A stretch of DNA of 64,000 bases from Gymnogyps californianus. Taxonomy: Eukaryota; Chordata; Aves; Accipitriformes; Cathartidae. The notes beneath the pieces are model-generated. The model did no database searches and had not been told where the DNA came from. It saw nothing but the letters and a program-made list of their open reading frames with translations. Positions 23,261 to 36,706 of the stretch are shown here, piece after piece. A program made the translations under genes and the position numbers. Within the stretch, counting starts at the first letter, position 1, and each line of letters opens with the position of its first letter. Location: positions 42,240,344-42,304,343 of the forward strand of contig NC_059474.1 in NCBI RefSeq assembly GCF_018139145.2, in the 5' to 3' direction.

Positions 23261-26200
23261 TCTTACAGCACACAGTTCAGGAGGAAAGAGGGAATCCCAG
23301 AGGCTGATGTCAGGAATAATCAGGGGTGATTTAGTTGGCTGTTGCTTGGGATATAACGTGTAGTTTATTTCACTCTTTATTGGTCAGGATTTTTTAACTT
23401 AGAAACATACAACTGTCCATGCTCGTCATCTCTCCCCGTCGTTTTGGAGCAGTAATGTGCTCGATAAAGAAATAACTGTAAGACTAGCACAGAACCTCAT
23501 TCTCGAGTGCTGCGTGGTTACTTTGGGATGCTGACTTTAAAGGCAGCGGGACATAACACAGGTGCAGGGCCCCCACTGTCTTCAGTGAACATTTGTTTGT
23601 GCTGGTATGAATGAAAATTCCTAATACTGCTTTAAAGTGGATTGAAGAACACACAAGAAGAGCTGTAAGGCAGGTAGCATCCCTAGAGGAACACCAGGAA
23701 GCCAATTTCTTCCTGTCTGGAGGCAGCCAGCTCTTAGCTAGGATTCAAAGGTACAGATCCTGACAAACAAAGGAGTCAATATCAAAAGCTGCTGCACACC
23801 CCCAGCATCTCCAAAGACTGCAGTTCTCACCGCCACGGTGCCCAGAGCTGGTAAGGACATTCAGAATCATACAGATGCACTTTCAAAGACCACACAGAGA
23901 ATGGTATCTGTGCTTGCTTGGACAAGCCCATTCCCTACAGTTATACGAGATGGTAGGCAGCTCCTGCAGCATACTGAGTGTCTGGACTCATTAATGTCAC
24001 TTCCTGATGGCATGTCTCAAAAAGGCACTTCGTATTTGTTCTGAAACTAATAAAGTTGGGAATAACACAAACTAGTTTCTGTCAGACTGTGTTCCTGTCC
24101 TACCTACCTCTCTAGACATACAGATAAGGCAACACTTTACATCTACAGGCTCAGTCTCAAGCTCTGGCCGAGACAGATGACTGCAACAGAGCAAAGTGAA
24201 AAATGTCATGGGGTTTTGCTTTCTTTCGGCTAAGTACCCAAATCTGTTAAAGGTGTCTCAGGTGCTAATTTTTTAAGTTGATCGTGTTTCCAGAAGAACA
24301 ACTACAGCAAATGAACTCAAATTAAAAAAGCAGGATAAGATGACAGCATCCCCTTGCACTGAGGACATTCTCCCCTGCGAGTCACACAGCAGCATATGGA
24401 CTGCATCCTTCATGCCATGCATCACCAAACAGTGTGCACTGCACTCAAGAGGGTGCTCCTGAAATTTCATTTGCAATAGAAAGAATTTTATCTTTAGAAA
24501 AAGATTTGAAAAATATCCTAATTTGAGGATCAGTTAATTACTACACTGCATTTGAATGCTAGCCAAATTCTAGAATTAAGCTGAAAAGGTTTTCTGGAAG
24601 CCTTTTTAAACCCAACTCTCACTTTTCCTTAAGAAAAAGGCTGTGAGAAGGGTGGGGAGGAGGAAAAAAAAAAAAAAAGAAAGTCTGGTTCTGCTGTTCT
24701 TCACTGCACCTGAGGAATATAGAACTATTACTCTTTTAGGTTATACCACTCCTACCTAAGCTTTAGTAGCCTGATTTAAAATAATATTTCAGCATCTTAA
24801 GCATGACTTAGACAGAAGATAGCCACTTAAGTCAGAATTTATAGTTCAGGAAATCCCTGCTCATCTACCTCAGCACACTTAAAACACTTCAAATTGTCAT
24901 TGCTGCTTTCGCTTCTCTATCCCAATAGTTTCTCAAGTGCTGAAAGTTTTTCTTCAGTGTATTTCCACAAACACCTCAATATTGACAGAGCTGAGCAGAC
25001 AGACCATACAATCTCCCAGCTACACCTAATATCATATAAGAAACTGGCATTTTTTTTTAAATTATTTTTCTGTGATTCTTACTGCTTGAAAGTGTTCATA
25101 GAATGCCTTCAGAATAAAGCTACGCATAAAGTCATATTAGTGGCCTCTTAATTCCTCTAAACATTGCATGGGAAAATATTATCAACTCCTTTTATGTAGT
25201 AACTCAGTTATTAGAAAGATCATGTAAAAAGAGAACAAAAAGAGAACCTGTACAACTATGAAAGAAAAAGAAAAAAGCCCCCAACTTACCTACAAAGGGA
25301 AGCACCAGGTGCCAAGGCTATTTATATATTTTCATGAAATATTATCTGGGTAAGATATGTAAAATACTACAGACTAGACTTCTCATGGTAATTAGCTACC
25401 ATTGACATCACAGAAATGCAACTATTGGATTGTTTGGTTCTCCCCTCCCCTCCCCTTTTCCCTTTCTTTAATGTTTGTTTTTAAAGGAGAACTGTCAAAA
25501 AATGTCTCCACACCAGAGTTCCAAAGTAGACAAAATTAAAACTTTGAGCCTCTGGTAGGTAGGTCACCTATGCTCTGAAGAGGGAATGGATTTAAAATAC
25601 ATCTCTACACTGAACAGTTCCTATCAGGTTTTGGATTCCACTCAGGAGATCAATCACTTAAAAGCAAGACACTAGCAGTGTTTTGTAGCAATACATAACT
25701 CTCTCTTCTGAATTAGCCTTAGTTGTTTAAAAATGTTTTGTTACACTCACAACCATACAAATTAAAAATTAAATCCCTCCGTAACAATATCCACCTAAAT
25801 CAAATAGAATGAAGCAGTAGTCTGTCCCTGAAAACCTCTTCCTCCTAATCACCTGTTAGCAGGATTTTCCCCCGGAGACGCACATACACAAAGCAACATG
25901 CTCCAAGCAGAAGAGAACGACTAATGCCTCACCCAAAGGCTGCTGTCAGGAAATGTTCTCTCTGATCCTGCACCCTTCCAGCAGGTGATTGTTTCAGACT
26001 AATCTTTTCCTCTTCCCTTTTTCTGCCCCGTGAGGCATGTTCTCCAATTTTTTTCTAGCAAATGCTCCTCAGCTTTTCCCAGGCTGGGCATTAGAGAGTA
26101 CAGCATAGATATTATTCTAATGAAAATGTCATTTTTTACTATCTCAGTAGCTGGTAATAAAACTTGTTTCCCTATTGAGACCTTTTTAACATACTATTTG

Positions 26201-26314
26201 TTTTAAACTGCCTATATGCTTGTAAACAGCTTAGATTACTGTAAATTGATCCGTCTGACATCCTTCTTTCTGGTGTGGATAGTCAGGATAAAGAGAAGGC
26301 CAGGTTAATTACAA
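23261..26314. other. AT-rich non-coding stretch
   Basis: No gene was recognised. An A run of 15 lies at 24664-24678 and a pyrimidine-rich tract at about 25440-25470. Frames at 23838-24044, 24273-24476 and 24894-25151 are short and unassigned. Confidence 0.6.
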
Positions 26315-26354
26315 AGAAGATGTGTTAATTAGGTAATTAACACATCACACTTCT
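26315..26354. repeat. Near-perfect palindrome with 13-bp arms
   Basis: GATGTGTTAATTA at 26319-26331 is followed, after a 2-bp spacer, by its exact reverse complement at 26334-26346. The outer bases AGAA (26315-26318) and TTCT (26351-26354) can extend the stem across a 4-nt bulge. Such a tight palindrome can form a cruciform, or serve as a paired homeodomain site since each arm contains TTAATTA. No terminal duplication marks it as a transposon. Confidence 0.75.
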
Positions 26355-29300
26355 CTGTAGCAGGTAGAAAGGAGGAGGAAGATGACTGGGGAATTGAGTG
26401 AAGTTATAGTAGAGATTGGTTTGTGCAGCACAGAGAGCAGGGACTAGCTTTGATGAGACACCACAGCTGTGTGTAATGCACTCTGTCAAAACCTAAATCT
26501 CTAATAAACTGCACGAATTAGCTCAGACATTCATCATCTTCTTGTGAATGTAAGGGGTACAAGCCATACTAACTTAGTCAGGAGTTTGTCTCAGCTTCTA
26601 TAAACCTGGATGAGTCTGGTCCCTTCTTGAACTGCATAGCAGAAGACCTCACTGAGGTCTACATAGAACAAAGCGCTACTTGAAATCCTCACTGTTTACC
26701 TCTTATGGTGGGCAGGAATGTAGGAAATGTATTACCCTTAAAGAAATTCAACTAATCACACCCAGAGAGATGGATGCAATTGCTGGTATCAAAGAGCACC
26801 AGCTTATGGTTTTTTTGCTTTTACTATGGTTTAGTAAGGACATGTATCTCATGTATCATCAGTTTTGTCTCTGAGTACAAAATCAGTTTGGACCCAGCGT
26901 ACATGTAAGAAATGCACCTTTTACCTGGTGAATGGCTTGACCCATCCCTAGCAAACAATCCGTGGGCTTCTGCAGTTTCAAGCTCACGCTCCCTAAGCCA
27001 ACCAAGATACCAGGACAGACCTAATCAGCATAAAATATGAGGTTTACATGGAATTAAGGCTTTCTGGGCACTTGTTGAAACTGTCATATAAGTTTTAATT
27101 TCATGTCTGTCTTTTCAGGCAAAGAAGAAAACAACAATTTACAGAACTCTGCTGTGTAATTCCAAATATTTGTAATCTATCCACTGACTGAATTTATTAA
27201 TGCCATTTAGCCTCTGAAATGCATAGTGCTGTCTGTCACTCATACTTACTGCTGTCAAGAGATGCACAATCACTTTCAGGCAGTGTTATGAGGGTCTCAG
27301 CTGTCTTACAAGGCATGTTATACTTCTGTTCAGATACACTGACCTTTTCTGAAATAGGGAGGGGAAAAAAAAGCTGCATATTAAAATCCCCTCTCTAAAA
27401 TAATACTGTTTGCCTTTTTGGTAATTCATCCACCCTTTTCTTGCCCGTCTTCCATGTAAGTGCCCTGAGATTCAACACACCGTTTTTTCCCTATTTTAGG
27501 AGTGACTTGGATTATCAATTTCAAAGTGACGACTTTGTGTCATACTCCTACAAAAAAATTTCCATCATAGATAGACGTTGTGTAGTTTTGATAAAGCAAT
27601 AGTGATTTCAGGGATTTTTTTTCTTCTCCAGTCTTACTCTGAGTCTTTATATGTCTGTAATTTCTCAGTGCCTCTAACATCAGCATCTATTACAGGCATT
27701 GAAATTCCCAGTTTCCCATAAAAATTTCTATGAGCATTGAAACACATTTCGCTGCTGTTACCGTGTAAATTAGCAATGTCAGATTCAACTCAGTCTGATT
27801 CTACAACTTAGTCTAATCATTGCTTTGTTACCTCCAATCTTTTTTCACTGTTAGGTTGTGATGGTAAAACTAAATGATTAAGATCACGCTTATCTGCAAA
27901 CCATGTATTCTGATGCCCACTAAACTACATTCTCAGTTTAGTGCTCCATTCTGAGCTTTACTTATGAAACCAGTACTAGGGCAGAATTTGGGAGGTCTCA
28001 GCACAAGCTTGACCCTGTCAGAATGATACCTTACCTGTAAAATAAATTTCTGAAATCTAAAAAATATTTCATTTATATGTGCAGTGCCATACTTCTCAAA
28101 CTTTTGTAGCATATGTTTACAGTTGGTCTCTTGTGTGTGACTTAAATAAAAATGTTAAGCACATCTAGTGTATCAAAAAACACTGTCGGTTTCTTTACAT
28201 AGCATACTCTTCGCCTGTGCACACTTTTTGAAGATATGCTGTAGTTTATGTTTTTTCTTCCCTATTTCTTCAATTTTAGCTCTAATGGATTTTTTTTTCC
28301 TATTCTCTTCTTTCACTCAAGTTATTTTTTTAGCGTCTTCATGCTGTTATTTCTGTGTCATGCTCAGGAATCACTGTTTATCTTCTTTATTTCGGCAAAG
28401 TAGTTCCAATGCCTCTGTAAAACTTAACATGGATTTATACAGAGCTCCTTTTCAGATATCAAACCTTTGAAGCTGAAGCTAAATCTATCAGAGATTCAGT
28501 TTTCTATTTCACGACTCTAAGCAAAGTCATTATTCCAGACCTAAAGACAACTGAAATAAAGTTATTTCTGTTACTAGATTGATGGGGTGCAAATGTGTGG
28601 TTGTGATTTAAAAAAAGTGTATGTGTTTGCACCCTAACTTCCCTACACAAACATATTAAATGATAAACTCAGCAACAGGATTAATTATCCTTCCACGTTG
28701 GCCTTGATGAGTATTACCTTCATTTAGCTGTTTAAAATTTACATCTACTTTTCTAGTTTTATGTCTAGTTTATTTCTAGTTTCAATGATCATACTTTTTC
28801 CAGGATAAAAACTATGGCTCATCTTTGAGACCGTTTAGCAGCTCCAGCAAAAATTAAATCCACAGATTATTCACAGCCCCATTACTATCTGAATGCCTAC
28901 TTATTGCAAAGAAACAGCAAGCTACTGCCTACTGTTTTGCTTTACAGTTTTTAGATTTGACTATCTAACTACATGATATTGTTTGTTAGTCTAATTTTAA
29001 GTTTTCGGTGTCTTCATTATTGATGATACAGACAACATACGGATTTGGAAGTAAAGCCTCCAAGATCTATCAATTGAGTAACGCTCAGTTAATTACACTA
29101 GATAAAGAACAATTACTTTATGTAAATTATGCCAAAAAAATCCCAGTATTGTGATTCCATCATGATCTATTACTATTGCAAATATTAATTAAGCTACATG
29201 CATGGTAAGTATTCATGCAGCAAGAGACAGTGTACCAATTGTTAATCCAAATGATTATGAACACCAAATATTTCAATAGAAACCTGGCAAAAAAAACAAC

Positions 29301-32300
29301 AGAAGAAAGCTGAAAGGAGGTGAGAAGCAGCAGCAGAAAGGAAAAACTGAGAAGGACAGAAAAGAGGTCATATGAGAGCAGAAATAAGTGGAAGCAATCA
29401 AGGAATGGCATTTTGTAAAAGATCCCAAGTGAAACAAAATTGGTCCAAGTTGTCATAGTTAGCTGACATTCTTTTCTCTGTAATAAGTACTGTACCAATT
29501 TTTTTGCTACATTTACTGATTAGTAGAGGCTCAAAATTCTTCCAAAGAATAGATGAGTTTTAAAAATGAGATACAGCCTTAATTATAGGCTTTATGAAGT
29601 AGATGGGAATAGCTGAATCCACATCCAACCTCAGGAGACACATATTAACCACAGAAAATATGAGAAATAATATCTGAAATGGAGAGCAGTTTGCAAGAAG
29701 AGAAAGCAGGTGAAAGAAGTTAGGGAAAACTAGTATCAGTGCTGTTCAGTGCTTTTAAGAATTGGCTTTCAAACTGGATTTTCAGTTTCTTTTAGAATAG
29801 TCTTTAAAATTTTGTTTAGAACTGGTAGAAAGACTAACTACATTTAAAATAGTGTTGAACCATTTTCTTACTCGCTTTTTACTAAAGCAGCGTTGACATC
29901 GTGAGATCCAACATGAATAAATTCTAAACTTCACAATGGCTAGCTGATATTTTCCATATTTACACAGAGACTCAGATTCTTTTGGAAGATTCTTTTGTGA
30001 CATTTTTTGCAACAATTTTTTGCAGACACTGATTCCCCTCTGAAAACAAAGTATTTCACATTTCTTAAAATAAGGTCATTTGTGTGACTAAGTTTAAATA
30101 CAGGTGTTCAAGTGCAAAAGCTTGAAGCATATAATCTCACTGTAAATGTATATGTTTTTGTATGTATTTTTACACAAGGTAAACAAAGAATGGAAGAAAG
30201 AAAATAATACCATTCTCATTTTTCAGGGAAAACCACTGAAGCACAATCTAGGTTCAAGCCCTCCAAATATTTATCCTTTATTAGTCAAAGGTTTTCCCAA
30301 CAAATGAACACCAAAGTATGTTCATGGTAAGTGAGAGAGTTTTGGCACCTTGCTATGGGAACTGTCCCAGTGCATTAATTAAAAAAAACCTTGCTTCTCC
30401 ACACGTACTTTTTGTGTTTTGATTTGTTTTTCTAAATAAGCAGGGACCTAGCACCGTGAAGTAGATATGGCATAGACTGACCGAAAAAAAAGGCAATGAT
30501 AAAGGAATTGTTCAAACTGTGTCATGCTTCAGCTGCACAGCCATTTCAAAACTTTTTTTAAAAGCAAATTGGCCACCTCACTCCTTTCATATGCTATTAG
30601 TTTCACAGACAGCAATCAGAAGCCCAAGGAAAAGATCTTGAGGTGCAAGTATCCAATGACTGGTTATTGAAACTTTGATGGCACTGTGTATTGGTTGTTG
30701 CAGGATCTTTTAAAACCTAGAATTATAAATTGTAGTTTCTGTTAACTGGTATTGCCTGTAGTTAAAAGAAATACTTTTTGAAGAGATGCAATGGGCACAA
30801 TCCTGCTTTCACTGAATTCAGAGGTGGCTCCTCTCCTGTACCATCTCTCCACCATATACTACTCTGAAACGTGATAAAAACCTAGAAAAAGCTGAGCCAT
30901 GAACATGCTGTGAAATATGTCCTTTAAGCTGTGATGCCTGAGACTTGTTTGGCCCACATCTCAAGCGTGTCTCCGTTAGGCAAAGCTGGTGATTCTGTGC
31001 AGAATGTTCCCTTCTGTACTTCAAACTCAACACTTGCAAATAGGTCTGGTTTTTGACAGTTCAGTGATGCTAATGTTTCTGCTTTCTCTAGCCTCATTGA
31101 ACAGAGATGACATAATGGATTTCGTTCAGGCTTGTACAAATGATCGTGCACACACTGAAAGTGAATGCCATGTCCTAGATTTTGAGAGGTTTGTTTAGCT
31201 TGTCTCAGCTCGTTTGTGAAGTACATTTTCTGCAATAAACTGGCATCGGTTGGATCACCATAAAATAGTGAAAAATAAGCTCTTGTTGATGCTTCTGTGG
31301 AAAAGCATACTGTTTGATAGGTATTTGAAATTTGGCTTAATAAAAGCCTTTAATGTGACATGTAATTGCCAACCTAAGAATACCAAAACCCCAAATTAAC
31401 TGCTGGTGTAATCTGTATTGATTTCTTAACAGGTAGATTTATAGACACTTTCTATTACCATCCAGTGAAAAGATGTAATAGTGCACTAATCATCAGCTGA
31501 CATTTCAGTTCTACCTAAGGATATAATTTTGCCATGATAAAACTGCAGGGGAATTACAGAAATGGTCATAAATTAGTGTCTAATATCTTGTATATTAGGA
31601 AAGTGGTATATAAACTGAGATTAAAGACAAACATTCTAACATACAAACACTTACTTTTCACTCGAATATGTATGTTCTTCTGAGGCAGTTTTCATAGTTT
31701 TCCCCATTGTATTACTTATTTGTAACTAAAAAAAAAAAAAAAAGGAAAGGAATATTCATTACGTATGTTTGAAGGGTGATAAAGACAGCTCAAATAAAAC
31801 TTTCAAAACCACCAGGGAGATGGTGGCTCAAAACCTTCATTCACAGCAACATGAATTCTGTATATAAATCACATAAAACTGTCTGGAAAAAAAAAATTAC
31901 AAATCAATGTATAAATGATAATTATTCTCTTGATGAGATACTGTTTGGTATACAATATTACACTAATCTTGTCTTACCTAAAACAAAAGCAAATACTTGT
32001 GATGAACTCTGGGGGTTTTTTAGTATAATAAATGGCTGCTTTTGATCTGGATACTTAAAGCCTTTCAGGACTTCTGTCAGTGATGTCATTGGCTATCACA
32101 CAAATACCCAGTTTAGTTTGGAATGATAGTAATTTAGGGATTCTGATTTTTAGAGTTTCCATTTTTGTTTTGACTGCTCAAAGGATTCCAAGGCTGAGAA
32201 TATCAAAAAACAAATATAAATAAATCAAGCAGTTCCTTCTTTCCTTTAGAGAGTGTATAAAACATGTTTATCTCTTGAGAAGAGTATGAAAGGTTATATG

Positions 32301-33029
32301 AAGCTAGGGAAAAACCTTGGTGATCAGTTATTTCCCACAGGTTTCCAACAGTATTTTGTAACACTAGGAAGAACCATTCCCTCAGGACTCTTTGCCATCC
32401 TAGTCAGTCATGTTTAATTCTCCAAATTTGTGCTAATTAGAATTCCTTCAAAGAATACTGAAATGTATGTTTTCAGAGAATGAGAAAAGCTATTTGGAAG
32501 TATTAATGGCTAGGCAGTGAGTTAAGAAAAAAATAATTATAATCTTCAGGTTTTCAGTATTAACAGAGATGGATGTTTTAAAAATTTGTGCAAAATAGTA
32601 GTAATAATGTAAATATATTTGTATTTGGTATTATTATGCTAATATATCAGAAGTTATTTTCACTCTATTAACAAAATTGTAATAACAGTGAAGGTCTTTT
32701 AGCCTTGCCTCTGTTCTGGAATTATCTATTTTCTAAAAGTAAACTAAATGTCTGTATTAGAGAACTAACGCAGCTGAATTTAGAGTTTATAACAGATTTT
32801 AGTGCTTCGTGATTGTTATCTTCTCCTCAAGGTATGCATTGCATGCATGCTATTGAGCACAACTCTAAGCACTGGATTAACACATGAGATTTTTCAAGGA
32901 CATCTCTAAACTTTAACTTCCAAAATGAGGTTTTCCTAACAGGATTTCTGATTCTAGCCTAAGTGACCAGCCTTCCCAAGAAGAGACATGAAGAATTTCG
33001 ACCTTAGTGATACAATACCTGAACTACGT
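26355..33029. other. AT-rich non-coding stretch
   Basis: No gene or known repeat was recognised in this long stretch. An A run of 16 lies at 31728-31743. Open frames of 60-112 codons (for example plus 28168-28470, minus 29160-29498 and minus 30924-31235) are not recognisable. The first two read as hydrophobic low-complexity translations typical of T-rich DNA. Confidence 0.6.
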
Positions 33030-33360
33030 GGGAGTGAAATCTAGAGGCAAAGATCGAGTTTGGGCACCATCAAGACTATCCGCACTGGACAGGTGGTATG
33101 TGTGGGGGCTTGTCTGAGGCTCCGGCTCCCCTGGGTGCCTCCACTGACAGTGGGGTCACACTTCGAGACCGCTTTCTCATAGCAAGCAGAATACCCTAAG
33201 GCAGAAGTGGAGTCGCTCATGTGCCACCATCAGGAGGAGCTGGGACGCAGCCGAGAGGTCACTTGCACCAGAGAGCTCATAGGTTTGGAATGGTTTTCCT
33301 CCTGCTCGCAGGTGGCTAACCTGGGCTGAGAGAGGTTCTTCCTCTGCTGAAAACCGTGAA
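33030..33360. other. GC-richer patch, unassigned
   Basis: This ~330-bp block has higher GC and about a dozen CpGs compared with its surroundings. No frame, LTR end or RNA gene was recognised. It could be an exon of a non-coding RNA, a decayed repeat or simply a local composition shift. Confidence 0.3.
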
Positions 33361-35548
33361 ATAGGATGCTTAAGTCACGTTTCAGTGTTAGACAAGGAAT
33401 TTAGAAAAATCACCCGTATTCCAAAACCCAAGAGACTTTAGAAACGAAGCTTCCCTTATCCTGTGCTCGCTCGCTCTCTAAAGATGCTCTTGCATGGGGG
33501 CATACATATGTTTGCATGTATATACATCCAGGTTTGCTGGCATATTGGAGTGGAAGTAGGGAGCTGGGGTTTGAGTTCAGGCCCTAACCTGGCTTTAGCT
33601 GTGTCCTAACATAAGCTGGACCTGGATTTATGTAAAGGGCTGCCTTTAGCTGAGGTCTTCATAGTGTACATATGTAAAAGAAATAAAGCCATAATCCTGT
33701 ACAAGACATACTGACTAGCACTATTACAGCAGATGATAAAAGGAGTTGGTTCAGTTGTGAGTGCTCCCAGTGGCTGCTTCTGAATTTCTTCCAGAAAAGC
33801 ATTACATAGTCTCCTGTATCCCTGTTTGAACTTAATGTTGTCTCTGCCTTGAAGGATTTACTGACATCTGCAGTTTCTTCCGTTTCCAATGATTCTGCAG
33901 TTTGTGGTGACATGAACCCTGTCAGCTTCTAAGACACACGTTTGCTAGGGAGTCAGCCTGCTTATTCCAAAGGTTTTGCTAGCAGAGAATTATTTTTTTT
34001 CCCCTCCATTTTGCTGATTGTTTTATTCTAGCATAGGATAGATGATTTGGGGATTGCTCTTGAAGACAGTAAATTCAGCAGATCTATTCTTATGATCTGT
34101 TTGAGCTCTGTCTGTTATATAACAGAACTAGAGGGATGTACATGTTTCTGAATAAAATTCCAAGATAGAGACAATATTAAGACAGCTTTAATAGAAGTCC
34201 CATTTTCAATAGTTATCACAGTAAAATGAGCAATTTAAGTATTTTGCTTTCATGACCCAGTAAATGATTACCCAAATTTAGTCCTCAGGTATCAAAATCG
34301 AAGAATGTTAACTGCACAGGCTTAATTTTATACAAATGCCTCATCTACTTTATTTGAAAAGCTTTCACTATCTTTTTAAAATGATATTTGTTTAAAATTC
34401 ATCTTAAAATATAGACATAGTTCTCATTTTCAAAGTAAAGTTAATGACTTCAAAGTGTTGTTAACCTGAAACACTCAGAGCTAGGGCCATAATTGGAAAG
34501 AATGCAAAAAGGACCAATAATAATTATGTAATCATCAGAATCAGCTTAGTGAGAAATCACAGATAATGTATTCACTGTATCTCAGTTTTTGGAAATCTTT
34601 CAAGAATGATGTGCAAAGACTCTCATTTTATACATATTTATTCTTTTAATTACTCATAAGAGTTTCTGAATGATCCAAGAATGCTGAAGATAGTTGGAGG
34701 CTTTCTACTGATGTAATTTAACTATGAATATATTTATGCAACTTGGCTTATACCTGAATATTAAGTTTATAGTTTACCTGAGCCATTATTCCAGAAAAGC
34801 AGAACTTGATTTTGGCACTGGTGCTAATTACTTTCAGTAGTTCTTCCTCAGTATATTGTCTTATGGTCAAGGTTACTGACACTACACAAGAGAGAGGGAA
34901 AAGGAAATTTGAGAGATGAGGGTGACCATATGAGTTATTTACATTTTCTCTCCTAGAAATAATGTCTTCCAGCATTTGAAATTATATACATGCTGTACTA
35001 TGTATGAATCTTTCATTCATGCTCTGGGTTCTTTAATTCTAAATATTTTGGTGGACAGTGAATTTCTAATTTTTGAGCTGACAAGTGGAAGAAAACAGAG
35101 GACTACGGATACAGATAAGGAATTTTGGCTGCTTAAAGCTTAAAAATATGTAAAATTTTCACAACAGTGGAAAAATAAAGAAAGAGAAAGAGCGACCATT
35201 TGCCTTTTCAAGATTAGGATTGTAGAAAGTTGAGAAGAAATTAACAATGAGAAAAAACCCAATATATTGTCACTGCTGTGCTGAGCAACTTTCTGCATGT
35301 TAGAGACAACATTCAACTCAACCAGGTACCGTCAGAAAAGTATCAAGCCCAAACATCTTAAAACTAAGACACTACTTTTTTTTTTAAATTGTGCTAGATT
35401 GCTTACTTTGGATTATTTACATTTTGTGCTTTTCTCTTAGCAGTATCTGAAACCAAAGGAAAATGTCAGTTTTCCATGCAGTCTTCCCCAAGGCTTTAAA
35501 TGTATTTCAGAATTAGAAACTATTTTTTGAATTCAGGAAAGTTACTGA
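33361..35548. other. AT-rich non-coding stretch
   Basis: No gene was recognised. A minus frame at 33659-33913 (84 codons) ends in a hydrophobic segment that would pass for a single transmembrane helix. It lacks any family signature, and a chance origin is likely. Confidence 0.55.
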
Positions 35549-35553
35549 GGAAT

Positions 35554-36701
35554 TGTGGTGGCTTGACCCTGGCTGGACGCCAGGTGCCCACCAAAGCCGC
35601 TCTATCACTCCCCCTCCTCAGCTGGACAGGGAAGAGAAAATATAACGAAAGGCTCATGGGTCGAGATAAGGACAGGGAGATCACTCACCAATTACCGTCA
35701 CGGGCAAAACAGACTCGACTTGGGGAAATTAATTTAATTTATGACCAGTCAAATCAGAGTAGGATAATGAGAAATAAAACTAAATCTTAAAAACACCTTC
35801 CCCCCACCCCTCCCTTCTTCCCAGGCTTAACTTTACTCCCGATTTTCTCTACCTCCTTCCCCTGCTGAGTGGTGCAGAGGGATGGGGAATGGGGGTTGTG
35901 GTCAGTTCATCACAAGTTGTTTCTGCTGCTCCTTCCTCCTCAGGGGGAGGAGGACTCACACTCTTCCCCTGCTCCAGTGTGGGGTCCCTCCCACAGGAGA
36001 CAGTCCTCCACAAACTTCTCCAACATGAGTCCTTCCCACGGGCTACAATTCTTCACAAACTGCTCCAGCATGGGTCCCTTTCACAGGGTGCAGTCCTTCA
36101 GGAACAGACTGCTCCAGTGTGGGTCCCTTCCACGGGGTCACAAGTCCTGCCAGCAAACCTGCTCCGGGGTGGGCTCCTCTCTCCACGGGGCCACAGGTCC
36201 TGCCAGGAGCCTGCTCCGGCGCGGGCTTCCCACGGGGTCACAGCCTCCTTTGGGCATCCACCTGCTCCGGCGTGCGGTCCTCCACGGGCTGCAGGTGGAT
36301 ATCTGCTCCACCGTGGACCTCCATGGGCTGCAGGGGGACAGCCTGCCTCACCATGGTCTTCACCACGGGCTGCAGGGGAATCTCTGCTCTGGTGCCTGGA
36401 GCACCTCCTCCCCCTCCTTCTTCCCTGACCTTGGTGTCTGCGGAGTTGTTTCTCTCACACATTCTCACTCCTCTCTAGCTGCAATTGCTGCTGCACAGTA
36501 ACTTTTTCCCTTTCTTAAATATGCTATCCCAGAGGCACTACCACTGTGACTGATGGGCTCAGCCTTGGCCAGCGGTGGGTCCATCTTGGAGCCGGCTGGC
36601 ATTGGCTCTATCGGACATAGGGGAAACTTCTAGCAGCTTCTCACAGAAGGAACCCTTGTAGCCCCCCCGCTACCAAAACCTTGCCACGCAAACCCAATAC
36701 A
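35554..36701 (-). mobile_element. Solo ERV LTR, family C (1148 bp)
   Basis: On the minus strand this LTR begins TGTATTGGGTTTGCG and ends CCACCACA. The flanks are GGAAT (35549-35553) and GAAAT (36702-36706), a 5-bp target duplication with one change. The promoter region reads CATATTTAAG. The tandem array of GAGCAG-anchored units sits at 35969-36390, and a G-quadruplex-type tract lies on the minus strand at 35800-35822. The AATAAA seen in the sister copy is CATAAA here. No internal ERV sequence adjoins it, so it is a solo LTR left by recombination. The long plus-strand frames across it (35869-36501 and 35889-36428) are antisense to the LTR. Confidence 0.92.
35969..36390 (-). repeat. Tandem array inside family C LTR
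   Basis: The reverse complement of the GAGCAG anchor (CTGCTCC) starts at 35969, 36060, 36109, 36159, 36211, 36262, 36303 and, as CTGCTCT, at 36384. Spacings are about 41-52 bp, or near twice that where an anchor is lost. Units carry the core GAAGGACTG, GCCCGTGG and CCCACGCTG. Homologous arrays are at 43883-44304 and, more distantly, 14022-14605. Confidence 0.85.
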
Positions 36702-36706
36702 GAAAT

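Noticed and set aside
33659..33913. Small membrane protein on the minus strand
   Set aside because: A single hydrophobic segment in an 84-codon frame is expected by chance in T-rich DNA. No family or conservation evidence exists.
35869..36501. 210-codon plus-strand frame as a protein-coding gene
   Set aside because: It is antisense to and wholly inside a family C LTR, recurs in the sister LTR, and its translation simply repeats with the tandem array. No known domain is present.
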